Part shown: positions 35,148-45,732 of the stretch, in pieces | Layout of the letters: each line of letters begins with the position of its first letter | Numbering within the stretch: position 1 is the first letter of the stretch | Made by a program: the position numbers and the translations under genes | Assembly (NCBI RefSeq): GCF_900100785.1 | Contig: NZ_FNCP01000002.1 | Coordinates: forward strand, 1 to 64,000 | Length of the DNA stretch: 64,000 bases | Direction: 5' to 3' | Source: Desulfosporosinus hippei DSM 8344 | GTDB taxonomy: Bacteria; Bacillota; Desulfitobacteriia; Desulfitobacteriales; Desulfitobacteriaceae | The notes under the pieces: generated by a model | What the model was told of the DNA's origin: nothing | The model's database searches: none | What the model saw: the letters and a program-made list of their open reading frames with translations, nothing else

Positions 35148-37079
35148 ATGACAGAAACTATCCAAGAGAAAACTGAAGGCCGATTGAGTTACCATGACTC
35201 AGTAGAAGAGATGATGCCGCGTATCCGTGAGGATGGAATGTCCAATGTCTTTGACCGATGGGTACAGCAGGAGAAAATTCGTTGTAAATTTTGCTTGCAA
35301 GGATTAACCTGTCAACAATGTTCTCAAGGTCCGTGTCGCATTAGTGAAAAAGGTGGGCAGGATAAAGGGGTCTGTGGCATTGGCCCGGACGCTATGGCTA
35401 TGAGAAAACTGCTTCTTCAAAACATAATGGGAGCAGGAACTTATAGCCATCATGCTTATGAGGCATTTAGAACTTTACGGGCGACAGGAGAAGGAAAAAC
35501 GCCTTTTAAAGTTACAGATGTTAATAAGCTTAAATGGATGTGTGAAAAACTTGGACTCAATACAAATCAGGATACTAACCAGATGGCCATACAATTAGCA
35601 GAGCTGCTTAATGCCCAAATGAGCATTGGAGCGGATGAACCTAATCTGATGGTTGAAGCCTTTGCTCCTAAAAAACGCAAAAAAGTATGGAAAGATCTAC
35701 ATATCTATCCTGCTGGGGTTAACCATGAAGAACAAAATTCAGTCGCCAGCTGCTTGACTAATGTTGATGGGGATCATGTTTCTTTGGCCCTTAAAGCAAT
35801 GCGCTTAGGCTTGGCCACCATTTATAATGCTCAGATCGGGTTAGAAATGACCCAAGATATCTTGTTTGGTACCCCTAAACCTCATGAGGTTAATGTTGAT
35901 TTAGGAATTATGGATCCGGACTATGTCAATATTGTCTTTAATGGGCACCAGCCTTGGCCAGGTGTTGCAACCATTCAAAAGGCTAAAATGCCGGAAATTC
36001 AAGCAAGAGCGAAAGCGGCCGGCGCGAAAGGCCTTAGAGTGGTGGGTTCTATTGAAACAGGACAAGAGCTGGTGCAAAGATTTGGCATGGATGAGGTATT
36101 TGTTGGCATGATGGGGAATTGGCTGACGATTGAGCCTCTCTTGGCAACGGGGACAGTGGATGTCTTAGCTATGGATGAAAACTGTTCTCCGCCGGCTATA
36201 GATATGTATGCTGAGAAATATCAAATTTCCCTGGTCAGCGTCAGTACAATTATCGGTGTCCCTGGGCTCCAACATAAGATCCCATATCATCCGGAACAAG
36301 TGGATACAATGGTTGATCAACTTATCGAGATTGCTATTGAAAACTTTAAAAAGCGAAAAGGGAAGGTTACACCAAAGGTCCCTCAAATAACTCAAAAGGC
36401 AATTGCCGGTTTTTCCACTGAAGCTGTTTTGGAGGCCCTTGGCAATAAGCTTGATCCACTTGTGGATGTAATCTCAGCGGGTAAAATAAAAGGTGTTGTG
36501 GCCTTGGTTAGTTGTTCCACTATAAGGAATGGCCCTCAGGATTGGAATACAATCAATTTGGCTAAAGAACTGATTAAGCGAGATATACTGGTGGTTGCCG
36601 GAGGGTGCGGAAATCACGCTTTAGAAGTCGCCGGGCTCTGCAACATGGATGCTGTTAAACAGGCCGGTGCCGGTCTAAGCGAAATCTGCGGTGCCTTAAA
36701 AATTCCTCCCGTCCTAAGCTTTGGAACATGTACGGATACAGGGAGAATTTCCATGCTTGTTACAGCATTGGCAGACCATCTGGATGTTGATGTACCTCAA
36801 TTACCCATTGCGGTCACTGCCCCGGAATGGATGGAGCAGAAAGCGACCATTGATGGGATTTTTGCAGTAGCCTATGGGGCTTATACTCATCTATCACCAA
36901 CACCCTTTGTGACCGGCGCGCCTCAACTTGTCCAATTACTGACCCAAGATGTGGAGGGATTGACCGGAGGAAAAGTTGCTCTCGGAGATGACCCTGTAGA
37001 AGTGGCCAATAACATTGAAGCTCATATAATGTCTAAGCGGGAAGGTCTGGGGTTAAGGTCTAATCAAGCGGCAAGGTAA
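35148..37079 (+). CDS. cooS: CooS-type carbon monoxide dehydrogenase homologue, variant cluster ligands
   Basis: 643 residues, whole-length CooS fold. The N-terminal cysteines C46, C49, C55, C58, C63 and C76 (CKFCLQGLTCQQCSQGPC then GVCG) supply the B-cluster. Compared from memory with C. hydrogenoformans CODH-II, the second D-cluster cysteine is Thr54. C-cluster region: the His in NGHQP is kept, the cysteine of the usual GVCCTG motif is lost (GSIETG here), and cysteines in DENCSPP, VSCST, GGCGNH and GTCTD are kept, as is the Lys of PEWMEQKA. Neither cooC nor cooF is adjacent. It may have a non-standard active site rather than normal CO oxidation. AGAAGGGAG precedes the ATG. Confidence 0.88.
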   Translation: MTETIQEKTEGRLSYHDSVEEMMPRIREDGMSNVFDRWVQQEKIRCKFCLQGLTCQQCSQGPCRISEKGGQDKGVCGIGPDAMAMRKLLLQNIMGAGTYSHHAYEAFRTLRATGEGKTPFKVTDVNKLKWMCEKLGLNTNQDTNQMAIQLAELLNAQMSIGADEPNLMVEAFAPKKRKKVWKDLHIYPAGVNHEEQNSVASCLTNVDGDHVSLALKAMRLGLATIYNAQIGLEMTQDILFGTPKPHEVNVDLGIMDPDYVNIVFNGHQPWPGVATIQKAKMPEIQARAKAAGAKGLRVVGSIETGQELVQRFGMDEVFVGMMGNWLTIEPLLATGTVDVLAMDENCSPPAIDMYAEKYQISLVSVSTIIGVPGLQHKIPYHPEQVDTMVDQLIEIAIENFKKRKGKVTPKVPQITQKAIAGFSTEAVLEALGNKLDPLVDVISAGKIKGVVALVSCSTIRNGPQDWNTINLAKELIKRDILVVAGGCGNHALEVAGLCNMDAVKQAGAGLSEICGALKIPPVLSFGTCTDTGRISMLVTALADHLDVDVPQLPIAVTAPEWMEQKATIDGIFAVAYGAYTHLSPTPFVTGAPQLVQLLTQDVEGLTGGKVALGDDPVEVANNIEAHIMSKREGLGLRSNQAAR

Positions 37080-37082
37080 AAT

Positions 37083-37122
37083 AAACTCCTCGACTTCGTG
37101 TCAAAACGATGTCGAGGAGTTT
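37083..37122 (+). terminator. Terminator of cooS
   Basis: AAACTCCTCGAC pairs with GTCGAGGAGTTT, followed by TAGTTT. Confidence 0.8.
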
Positions 37123-37165
37123 TAGTTTAGAGGTGGCAAAGGATGAGCATTAATTTTAAGGTTGT

Positions 37166-38089
37166 TTAACGTGCCCCTAAATCGTAGGGGGTCTCTTGAT
37201 AGACGTAGTAATTCAGCCAGTTTTGAAAAAGCAAGTTAGTATGGGAACGCCAGTTATGAATAGGGGTTTTGGTGGGGTCATCCTTGGGAAAATATGCTTT
37301 AGGCAGAGCTATAGATAATCCCTTGGCGATGTCCCGGTCGTACTCCTCCTTTAATGTTAAGGTATCGTACTCTGAGTGCCCGGTTACAAATACTTGCCGT
37401 CCATCTTTGGAGACAACAAGGTAAAGACCTGCTTCACTCGATTCGGATAAAATTTCTAATTCAGGGTGTGTTTCAAGGTCTGAGCGCCTAACTTCTGTAT
37501 GACGAGAGTGGGGGACGTAAAATTCATCGTCAAAACCCCGGAGGAGCTGCATTCCGTTTAAGCCGCTTTTGTTGACATTATGCCTGAAGATCCCGAACAT
37601 TTTCTCAGCAAGAGGGTACTTAGGAATTCCATAGTGATGATATAGACCGGCCTGAGCTGCCCAGCAAATGTGAATTGTTGAAGTTACATGAGTTGTTGTC
37701 CAGTCTAGAATAGTTTGGAATTCTTCCCAGTAAGTTACCTCCTCAAAGTCTAAGTGCTCCACCGGTGCTCCGGTTATAATCATTCCGTCAAACTTTTGGG
37801 CTTGGATCTCACTAAAACTTTTATAGAATGAATCTAGATGCTCTTGGGCGGTATTTTTAGAGACATGGCTTTCGATATGCAAAAGTACAATGTCTACTTG
37901 TAAAGGCGAATTGCCCAGTAATCTTAATAGCTGTATTTCAGTAGCCTGTTTAAGAGGCATAAGGTTGAGAATTACAATTTTCAAAGGACGGATATCTTGG
38001 TGAAAGGCGCGTTCTTCTCCCATGACGAAGATGTTTTCTTGGTGTAAAATATTAAGTGCCGGCAAATTCTCAGGTATTTTGATAGGCAT
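37166..38089 (-). CDS. metA: Homoserine O-acyltransferase (MetA family)
   Basis: 307 residues. The active-site cysteine is in HICWAAQAG (about residue 143), with the catalytic His/Glu region in FVTGHSEYD. The family activates homoserine with acetyl- or succinyl-CoA. Because the upstream gene is an O-acetylhomoserine sulfhydrylase, acetyl-CoA is the likely donor. AAGGAG lies before the ATG. It is downstream of metY by 172 nt and probably shares its SAM-I riboswitch. Confidence 0.92.
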   Translation of the reverse strand: MPIKIPENLPALNILHQENIFVMGEERAFHQDIRPLKIVILNLMPLKQATEIQLLRLLGNSPLQVDIVLLHIESHVSKNTAQEHLDSFYKSFSEIQAQKFDGMIITGAPVEHLDFEEVTYWEEFQTILDWTTTHVTSTIHICWAAQAGLYHHYGIPKYPLAEKMFGIFRHNVNKSGLNGMQLLRGFDDEFYVPHSRHTEVRRSDLETHPELEILSESSEAGLYLVVSKDGRQVFVTGHSEYDTLTLKEEYDRDIAKGLSIALPKAYFPKDDPTKTPIHNWRSHTNLLFQNWLNYYVYQETPYDLGAR

Positions 38090-38261
38090 AGGATAACTCC
38101 TTTCAGGCGCGAGGGTCGATGGGGAAGTTCAAAGCTTAATATCTATCCCATCAGCGCTTGGCGCAATTTATATTAGAAAAAGATCAAAACCTTCTAGTAA
38201 ATAAAAGGATCGTTTCTAAGTTGCGTGCCCAAGTTGCTGGGACTTTCCTATGGGCAAAGTG

Positions 38262-39566
<1,305 letters not shown>

Positions 39567-39704
39567 TTAATTATTGGTGATGTAAGAGACTTCACGAGGC
39601 GGTTCTTCTGCCTGAGCATACTGGAGCGGGTTCTCTGTCTGAGAATAATTCAGTCTGGAAGTAATGTGAGAGAGAATTTACTGAGTTGTCTTGAATAAAT
39701 AGAA

Positions 39705-39730
39705 ACGACCACTTCAAGAGAAGCGGTCGT
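39705..39730 (-). terminator. SAM-riboswitch terminator
   Basis: On the minus strand ACGACC-G-CTTC TCTT GAAG-T-GGTCGT followed by TTTCTATTT, between the aptamer and metY. Confidence 0.8.
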
Positions 39731-39746
39731 ATATTATTTACACGCT

Positions 39747-39857
39747 ACTCTCATCTCTCAGAACCTAAGGTTCTGCTGGAATTAGCACCTTATAGCTTAC
39801 GCTATCGGTTGCCGGGCATCATAGGGCCAGTCCCTCCGCCACTCTTGATAAGAGAAT
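39747..39857 (-). ncRNA. SAM-I (S-box) riboswitch
   Basis: Minus-strand sequence has CTCTTATCAAGAGTGG, GGAGGGACTGGCCC, ATGATGCCCGGCAACC, AAGGTGCTAATTCC and the closing ATGAGAG, the full S-box order. It should turn metY (and metA) off at high SAM. The rest of 39555-40041 holds no other feature I recognise. Confidence 0.95.
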
Positions 39858-40041
39858 CAATATTTAATTGTCTTACTTGGAATATAGCTTACTATAAAAC
39901 AAAAAATAATTCGTGTCAACAGAAGATGGTCTTCCAATTTATTCCTGAGCAATAATTATTGAGGAAGGCAAGCTAAGCACGGACGGACAGGTAGACACGA
40001 GAATTCAGCCAAGAAAACCGCTTTCGTAGTTCTAGAAGGGC

Positions 40042-40416
40042 TTAGAATAAACGAGCTAGGTTTACTCCTAAAGCTACTCCGGAAAAACCGACGATGATGC
40101 TGAGTATGACATACAATCCGGCTGTCATAAAACTTCCGCCTTCAAGTAAGGAAATTACTTCAAAACCAAATGTGGAGAAAGTGGTAAAGGCCCCCAAAAA
40201 ACCAACACCAATTCCCAAACGCCAGAAAGGACTTACATTAAGTCGTTCAACAAATAATATATGTAAGAAACCTAGGAGAAAGGCTCCCGAGATATTTATA
40301 AGAAAGGTGTGCAGGGGAAAGCTGCTATTCCATTTGTTGGAGATCCATACTCCAAGACTATAGCGGGAGAGGGCACCGAGAGCCCCTCCCACAGCAATGA
40401 CTAAGGCAGTTTGCAT
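40042..40416 (-). CDS. crcB: Fluoride channel Fluc/CrcB
   Basis: 124 residues, four membrane helices. GGALGALSRYSLG in TM1, the Asn in LINISGAFLLGF and the FTTFSTFGFE segment are family hallmarks. It forms a dimeric F- exporter. Many Firmicutes have two adjacent crcB genes; only one is here, and no fluoride riboswitch is visible upstream. AGAGGT lies before the ATG at 40416; a TTG 9 nt upstream is the longer alternative. Confidence 0.92.
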   Translation of the reverse strand: MQTALVIAVGGALGALSRYSLGVWISNKWNSSFPLHTFLINISGAFLLGFLHILFVERLNVSPFWRLGIGVGFLGAFTTFSTFGFEVISLLEGGSFMTAGLYVILSIIVGFSGVALGVNLARLF

Positions 40417-40688
40417 TGTTTTCAACCTCTAATTCTCAAAATTTAGGATCAACGAATAAAAATTTAGATCAGTAAAGGGAATCAACTAGAACTTTATATA
40501 TAATAATATATTGGTTGAGTGTTAACCACAAGGAGTTAACGCCTGAAGAGTTCCAAACGTCAAGGATAATAGTCTGTGTAAGTTGGCTGACATTGTGAAA
40601 TTTTGAGAAAAGAAGTATTATTATACAAAAACTACAAAATAGAAGTTTTGTTTAAATTAAATAGTTTTAAAAATAAGAGGGTGTAATC

Positions 40689-41615
40689 GTGATTATTGAT
40701 CCATTGAGAATTTTCGTTACTATAGTTGAGAACAAACATTCCTCTCTTGCAGCTGAAGAACTTTATTTAACTCACCCGGATGTGAATTCTCAAATTCAAA
40801 GTTTAGAAGAGGAATTAGGCTCAAAGCTTATAGATAATACATCGAAGCATTTAACCCTTACGCAGTCCGGTGAAATCTACTATGGATATGCAAAGCAAAT
40901 ATTGCTTTTGCAGGATAAGGCCAAACAGGAAATCAAGCAGTTATCGAATGTGGTTACAGGGGATTTAAGGGTTGGAGCGAGCTATACCATTGGAGAATAT
41001 ATTCTACCCTCTGTAGTGGCAGAATTTGCAGCCAGATATCCAAAAGTAGAGATTGATACTGCTATTGCTAATACGCAAGAGATAATTCATGCAGTGCAAG
41101 AAAATTATTTAGACATTGCTCTTGTCGAAGGAGAAGTCAATAATTCAGATATTATGATTCGTCCAATCATGGAGGATGAAATTATTTTAGTAGTACCCAA
41201 TCAACATCCTTTGGCAAGGCTCCCTATAGTTACTTCAGAGCATCTCCAAGACCAAGTATGGATTCTTAGAGAAAGTGGTTCAGGAACTCGTGCGTTCAGT
41301 GATAAGCTTATTAAAGAATGGGGGATAGAGGTTAGGAAAACCTATGTTTTTGGAAGTGGTCAAGCAGTTAAACAGGCTGTAACAGCAGGTTTAGGAATCG
41401 CCTTAGTCTCGCGTTGTATTGTAAAAAAAGAGTTGAACGCCAAGGAATTGAAGTCAATCAGAATTAAAGGAAAGCGATTAACCCGTTCTTTCTATTTAAT
41501 CGGGTCTAAAGACCAAGAAACGGCCTCAGAGGCTATAAAGGCTTTTATGGAACACCTATTTGCCCTAGAGGCTACTTCGTGGAAGAAAGTGGGAAAGAAG
41601 GGGCTGGATATTTAA
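40689..41615 (+). CDS. LysR-family transcriptional regulator
   Basis: 308 residues. N-terminal winged HTH (about 1-60: LRIFVTIVENKHSSLAAEEL, LEEELGSKLIDNTSKHLTLT) and a LysR substrate domain (about 88-295: GDLRVGASYTIGEYILPSVV, GSGQAVKQAVTAGLGIALVS), close to the CysL/YwfM-like branch. GTG start with AAGAGGG upstream. It is 64 nt ahead of the radical SAM maturase on the same strand, so it probably regulates, or is co-expressed with, that gene. Confidence 0.88.
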   Translation: MIIDPLRIFVTIVENKHSSLAAEELYLTHPDVNSQIQSLEEELGSKLIDNTSKHLTLTQSGEIYYGYAKQILLLQDKAKQEIKQLSNVVTGDLRVGASYTIGEYILPSVVAEFAARYPKVEIDTAIANTQEIIHAVQENYLDIALVEGEVNNSDIMIRPIMEDEIILVVPNQHPLARLPIVTSEHLQDQVWILRESGSGTRAFSDKLIKEWGIEVRKTYVFGSGQAVKQAVTAGLGIALVSRCIVKKELNAKELKSIRIKGKRLTRSFYLIGSKDQETASEAIKAFMEHLFALEATSWKKVGKKGLDI

Positions 41616-41679
41616 TCCCACAGGGTATTTATGATGAAGATAAGAATAAGTCTGAGAGTGGAGAGGAAGGGTGACAAAT

Positions 41680-42756
41680 ATGAAAGATGTTGTTGAATTA
41701 GTTTTTCATCCAACACCATCTATTGAACGTCTTTACTTAGAATTGACCAACCGATGTAATTTGTCATGTGAAATGTGTTATCGTCAAAAGTGGCAGGAAC
41801 CTTTGGGAGACATGTCTAAAGAAATGCTGAATTCAATTGCGGATGAGGCAACTCAATTCCCGGATCTTAAAGAAGTAATCCTTGGCGGAATTGGAGAACC
41901 CACAATTGCCTATAATTTTCGTCAAGCAATAGAACTTTTCTCTTCCCGGTATGAAGTGACTGTAACCACAAATGGAACTACCTTGGACACAGAATTGATT
42001 GACTTTCTCGTTTCTCATAAAGTAGCAAGGATTGTTTTGTCTATTGACACAACTGATGTAGATACATTTGATACAATTCGTCATCAAAATATTCAAGGGA
42101 TTTTAGAGAGCACACGTTATATTGCTGAGCAAAGACCTCAGGGAGGGCCAGAGATAGTATGGGAATTTGTTGTCATGAAGAATACTCTCCCTTTTTTAGT
42201 GGAAACAGTTCGACAAGCCGGGCTATTAGGAGTAACCAGAATTTTTGTTTCTCATGTTATTCCTATGAGAGAAGAAATGATCTCAGAGACTCTTTATGGT
42301 CCTACAAAGTCCACGGAGGTAGATAAGTTTTTTCAAGCAGCTTTAATAGCAGGTTTGACCAGAGGGGTAGAGGTGGTCCTGCCGAAAAGTGAGATAACTA
42401 CTGAACGGTACTGCAAATTCATAGAAACTCAAAGTGCCGTCGTGCGTTGGGATGGTCATGTATCCTCCTGTTATCGTTTTTTGCACTCCTACCCTGAATA
42501 TGTTTTTGGGAGATATAAGCAGATTGAAGCTCATAGTTTTGGATCTCTCCAAGAGAAATCCTTGCTTGAAATCTGGACTTCTCTTGAATTCATGAGATAT
42601 CGTTATAATGTTCTTCATAGTGAATATGCTTCATGTCCGGATTGTAAGTGGGTTGAAGGGTGTGATATGGTTCTCCGGTCAGACATGGATTGTCTAGGCC
42701 ATGCCCCGTCTTGTGGGGATTGTCTTTGGGGACGAGGGATAAGTGTTTGTCCCTAA
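41680..42756 (+). CDS. Radical SAM/SPASM protein, probable tungsten-enzyme maturase
   Basis: 358 residues. The radical SAM motif is TNRCNLSCEMCYRQ (C-x3-C-x2-C), followed by GGIGEPT and VTTNGTTL. The C-terminal SPASM-like region has many cysteines: CPDCKWVEGCDM and, to the end, DCLGHAPSCGDCLWGRGISV plus a final Cys-Pro. This tail matches my memory of the family called tungsten cofactor oxidoreductase radical SAM maturase, which normally sits beside an aldehyde:ferredoxin oxidoreductase-type gene. None is present within this window. AGGAAGGG lies before the ATG at 41680; a GTG at 41671 is the alternative. Radical SAM is certain; the tungsten role is moderately so. Confidence 0.8.
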   Translation: MKDVVELVFHPTPSIERLYLELTNRCNLSCEMCYRQKWQEPLGDMSKEMLNSIADEATQFPDLKEVILGGIGEPTIAYNFRQAIELFSSRYEVTVTTNGTTLDTELIDFLVSHKVARIVLSIDTTDVDTFDTIRHQNIQGILESTRYIAEQRPQGGPEIVWEFVVMKNTLPFLVETVRQAGLLGVTRIFVSHVIPMREEMISETLYGPTKSTEVDKFFQAALIAGLTRGVEVVLPKSEITTERYCKFIETQSAVVRWDGHVSSCYRFLHSYPEYVFGRYKQIEAHSFGSLQEKSLLEIWTSLEFMRYRYNVLHSEYASCPDCKWVEGCDMVLRSDMDCLGHAPSCGDCLWGRGISVCP

Positions 42757-42770
42757 GTTCGTCTAGAAAG

Positions 42771-43196
42771 TTAGTCTTTAGAGCCCGGATCTTGCGGTTG
42801 AACGTCAATATCTTTTATGTCCACAGCCTCGTTACTCACCACGACTAATCCAGTGTTGCCGGTAAGTTGTGGATCATAAATCATCGTGTAGGATTTATCA
42901 ACTTGACGGGCTAATTTTGTATACTTATCAGTTAATTGAGGGCTCAGAGTGCCATTTATAAGCATTTTTGAGCTCTTTTCGTGTTTCAATGCTTCCACTA
43001 TTTCAGTATAAACAATTCTTTCAGCAACTTGTTTTTTGGTTAGGCGTCGAATAATCCGCTCGCGAAATTCTCCCAGGTAGTTCATTTTCTCGTCGCGTTT
43101 TAATTCTGGTGCCCCATGTATACCTAGAGATATTCTTTGTAAGGTCAGATCCTGATCGACGGAGGGCAGAGTATCTTTATAAGTATCAGATTCCAT
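42771..43196 (-). CDS. YueI-family (DUF1694) protein
   Basis: 141 residues, soluble. The family blocks LQRISLGIHGAPELKRDEKM, YLGEFRERIIRRLT and SSKMLINGTLSPQL are clear. Function unknown. The ATG at 43196 follows AAAGGAGGAG; the open frame extends 20 codons further without support. Convergent with the radical SAM gene, only 14 nt between stops. Confidence 0.82.
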   Translation of the reverse strand: MESDTYKDTLPSVDQDLTLQRISLGIHGAPELKRDEKMNYLGEFRERIIRRLTKKQVAERIVYTEIVEALKHEKSSKMLINGTLSPQLTDKYTKLARQVDKSYTMIYDPQLTGNTGLVVVSNEAVDIKDIDVQPQDPGSKD

Positions 43197-43287
43197 GGAG
43201 ACTCCTCCTTTGAGTGTGATACTGATATGATCTGCCTTTATCTTGAGGATATACATTAGGGGTATATATGATACGACAGGTTGGCAT

Positions 43288-43758
43288 TTATAGTCTAAAA
43301 GTTGCCTTAAGACGTTTAGTCTCCAGAAGTAAACCGAAGGCGTCTTCTATGGCATTAACAACTAAATCAGCTGATAAAAGAGCCTGTACAGAGGCACCTT
43401 CGCCGCCAATGACCGCAATCCCTAATTGGGCTTGCTGAAGCATTAATTGATCATTGGCTCCGTTTCCAATGGCCACAACTTCACGAGGCCTAAATCTTAG
43501 AACATAATCTCCCTTTTCTTTAATGTGTTCCGCGCTTTCTAATACGTTAACCTGTACGGGTAACCCTTCACATTGTTGGACGACGGAACCAAAGGTGTCT
43601 GAGGTAATAATATGGATCTCTAGATAAGGTGATAAGCGCTTAAGATTTTCTTTAACAGAATCGAACATTCTACCATCTAAGGCTAAAGTTCCATTATAGT
43701 CTAAGACTAGGATTTCCAGATTAATATTCCCACGACCGGGTATATACGTTTGAATCAT
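43288..43758 (-). CDS. HAD-superfamily hydrolase, cofilin-sized soluble P-type-like
   Basis: 156 residues. HAD motif I appears as DYNGTLALDG (Asp nucleophile), motif II Thr/Ser in HIITSDTFG, and motif IV as GNGANDQLML. The Asn in place of the second motif I Asp (DYN) and the GNGAND motif resemble the soluble P-type ATPase-like HAD group. It lacks a cap domain. Substrate unknown. GGAGGCG precedes the ATG. Confidence 0.8.
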   Translation of the reverse strand: MIQTYIPGRGNINLEILVLDYNGTLALDGRMFDSVKENLKRLSPYLEIHIITSDTFGSVVQQCEGLPVQVNVLESAEHIKEKGDYVLRFRPREVVAIGNGANDQLMLQQAQLGIAVIGGEGASVQALLSADLVVNAIEDAFGLLLETKRLKATFRL

Positions 43759-43958
43759 GAGATCGCCTCCTATCTGAATATCATTAACTTATCCATGGCA
43801 AACATGGGTCTTTTGCTTTGATTGTACCACTATAATATGATTGTGATAATTGTCTTGCTGTGAAAAATAGTAATCGGATCTATCCGTGACAATGCCGTAT
43901 TAAAAAGGTAGAATAAAAGGAAGAGAGAATAAATACTGAGCGGAAAATGGAGGAGATT

Positions 43959-44480
43959 ATGGAACTGATTTTAATTATTATTGGGATAAATGTAGTCTAC
44001 GTATCCTTATACACTTTGCGGACGATTTTCGTAATTAAAGGGCAGAAAGGCTTAGCGTCCGCTCTTTCTATAGTTGAGGTTTTCGTTTATATGACAGGGC
44101 TGGGAATAGTTCTGCAAAACCTTGATAATCACTGGAATCTAGCAGCCTATTGTATCGGTTACGGTCTAGGAGTCTATACTGGAAGTCGGATTGAAGAGTA
44201 TTTAGCCCTAGGTTATGTTACTGTTCAAGTAACAGTGGATTGCGTTGAAATAGAAATACCTACAAAGCTCAGAGAATATGGCTATGGTGTAACTTCTTGG
44301 TTAGCCGATGGCAAGGATGGACAACGTCTTATGATGCAAGTGCTGGCAAAGAGGAGTAATGAACGTAAATTGATTGACATTCTTGATAAACTTTGTCCTA
44401 AAGCCTTTGTTGTCTCTTACGAACCTAAAAATTTCAAGGGTGGCTTTTGGAAAAAAAGAATGCCTAAGTCTTTCGAATAG
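43959..44480 (+). CDS. UPF0316/DUF2179 membrane protein
   Basis: 173 residues. Three hydrophobic helices fill residues 1-85 (MELILIIIGINVVYVSLYTL and following), with YTLRTIFVIKGQK and GYGLGVYTGSRIEEYLALG typical of the DUF5698/UPF0316 part. A cytosolic DUF2179 domain follows (about 95-165). Function unknown. GGAGGAG 4 nt before the ATG at 43959 decides the start over the ATG at 43947. Confidence 0.82.
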   Translation: MELILIIIGINVVYVSLYTLRTIFVIKGQKGLASALSIVEVFVYMTGLGIVLQNLDNHWNLAAYCIGYGLGVYTGSRIEEYLALGYVTVQVTVDCVEIEIPTKLREYGYGVTSWLADGKDGQRLMMQVLAKRSNERKLIDILDKLCPKAFVVSYEPKNFKGGFWKKRMPKSFE

Positions 44481-44596
44481 TAACTAATAATAGCCAGGGT
44501 TCAGATAAAAGGTATCGAACTTAGGGGTTAGTTTTAAAAAAAGTGTTTGATAGATTACTGTCATAGGTAGTGGAGTTAACAAAGAATTAAGGGCAA

Positions 44597-44848
44597 CTAG
44601 GCTTTATATAAATACCATTTACATGTATTTAGCTCATATTTGAGTTCGTAAACCCTTAATTGTCCGCTAACTTCACTTTGGCAGCGAAAAATAATCATGC
44701 GATTGCCGGCAAGCTTTTCCTCGGAGCGGGTAACGATTCGGTCAATTTTAACCACTGTCTTGGAGGCGTCAGATGAAGCAATCTTATATCGAATTGGATT
44801 AGGGATTCCTTCTAGGTTGAACCAAGCAATCATCTCAATGGGTTGCAT
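44597..44848 (-). CDS. Small conserved-looking hypothetical protein
   Basis: 83 residues, soluble, no domain I can name. The sequence MIAWFNLEGIPNPIRYKI, VKIDRIVTRSEEKLAGN and ELKYELNTCKWYLYK has normal globular composition and looks like a small family seen in related anaerobes. The ATG at 44848 follows TTGAGG; the TTG of that box could itself start a version 5 residues longer. Single gene between DUF2179 and Usp genes. Confidence 0.65.
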   Translation of the reverse strand: MQPIEMIAWFNLEGIPNPIRYKIASSDASKTVVKIDRIVTRSEEKLAGNRMIIFRCQSEVSGQLRVYELKYELNTCKWYLYKA

Positions 44849-45105
44849 TAAAATCCTCAACACATATCACCTTGCCTATTAGAAATTGATTTTTGCGAAT
44901 CTGAGTCATTCATAAATACACTTTAACAGAACGAATGTTCTATGTAAAGAGTACGCCTGTTTCCTTAAAATTATACGTAACCAAAATCAGAGGTTCAGCT
45001 TATGTTTTTAAAGAGTAGTTATTATTTAGGATTCAAGTGAATCAGATGGCGTAATATAGTATAATAGGAACTACGAAGAAAAATTTATTGTTAGGAGCTG
45101 AGTGG

Positions 45106-45534
45106 ATGTTTAAAAAGATATTAGTAGCCACGGATGCCTCAGAATATTCTCGTCGGGCTTTAATAACTGCTTTAGAAATTGCCCAAAAATATGATGCAGA
45201 AGTTGAGCTTTTGTTCGTCAGCTATATCAGGGAGGCCTATTGGGGCAATAACGTTGCTTACGGAATCCTGATTCCCCAAGAACAAATTGATGAAGCGGGA
45301 GAACAAGCCTTAGAAGCAACCCTTCAAGGAATCGATGTAGGAAATATTTCCGTGAAGAAGAAAATGGTACAGGGCTATCCGTCAACAATGATCTTAGAAG
45401 AAGCTAAGAAACTGGAGGCAGATTTGGTGGTTATGGGAAGCCATGGCTACGGTCCAATTACAGGTTCTCTGTTAGGAAGTGTAAGTCAGCGCGTCCTTCC
45501 ACGAGCAGAATGCCCGGTACTTATTGTAAAGTAA
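45106..45534 (+). CDS. Universal stress protein A-family protein (copy 1)
   Basis: 142 residues. N-terminal KKILVATDASEYSRRAL and the ATP-binding loop MGSHGYGPITGSLLGSVSQR (G-2x-G-9x-G-S/T) mark an ATP-binding UspA fold. TAGGAG lies 9-10 nt before the ATG at 45106. It is a close paralogue of the next gene, with colinear sequence and shared REAYWG/PEAYWG region. Confidence 0.9.
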   Translation: MFKKILVATDASEYSRRALITALEIAQKYDAEVELLFVSYIREAYWGNNVAYGILIPQEQIDEAGEQALEATLQGIDVGNISVKKKMVQGYPSTMILEEAKKLEADLVVMGSHGYGPITGSLLGSVSQRVLPRAECPVLIVK

Positions 45535-45562
45535 AAGATTTTGAAATAGGTAACATTGATTG

Positions 45563-45638
45563 AGGCTATATGTAAGTAATATTGACTTGTTAGATGCAAA
45601 GTGATAATCTGCAATCAAGGAAAATATAGCCTGTTTTT
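45563..45638 (+). terminator. Long structured hairpin with T run between usp paralogues
   Basis: AGGCTATAT (45563-45571) pairs with ATATAGCCT (45624-45632), then GTTTTT. Inside, CTTG and GATGCA can pair with CAAG and TGCAATC. The 71-nt span is longer than a simple terminator, so it may also be a small RNA 3' end. Confidence 0.5.
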
Positions 45639-45732
45639 ACAAAACTTAAGATTATCCTAGGAACAGAAGCCCCGTAGTAGACAGATCAATAATGATGGTG
45701 GTAAAAGATCTGATATAGTAGGAGGGTGATGT

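Noticed and set aside
40417-40688. Fluoride riboswitch upstream of crcB
   Set aside because: I looked for the conserved fluoride aptamer blocks and did not find them.
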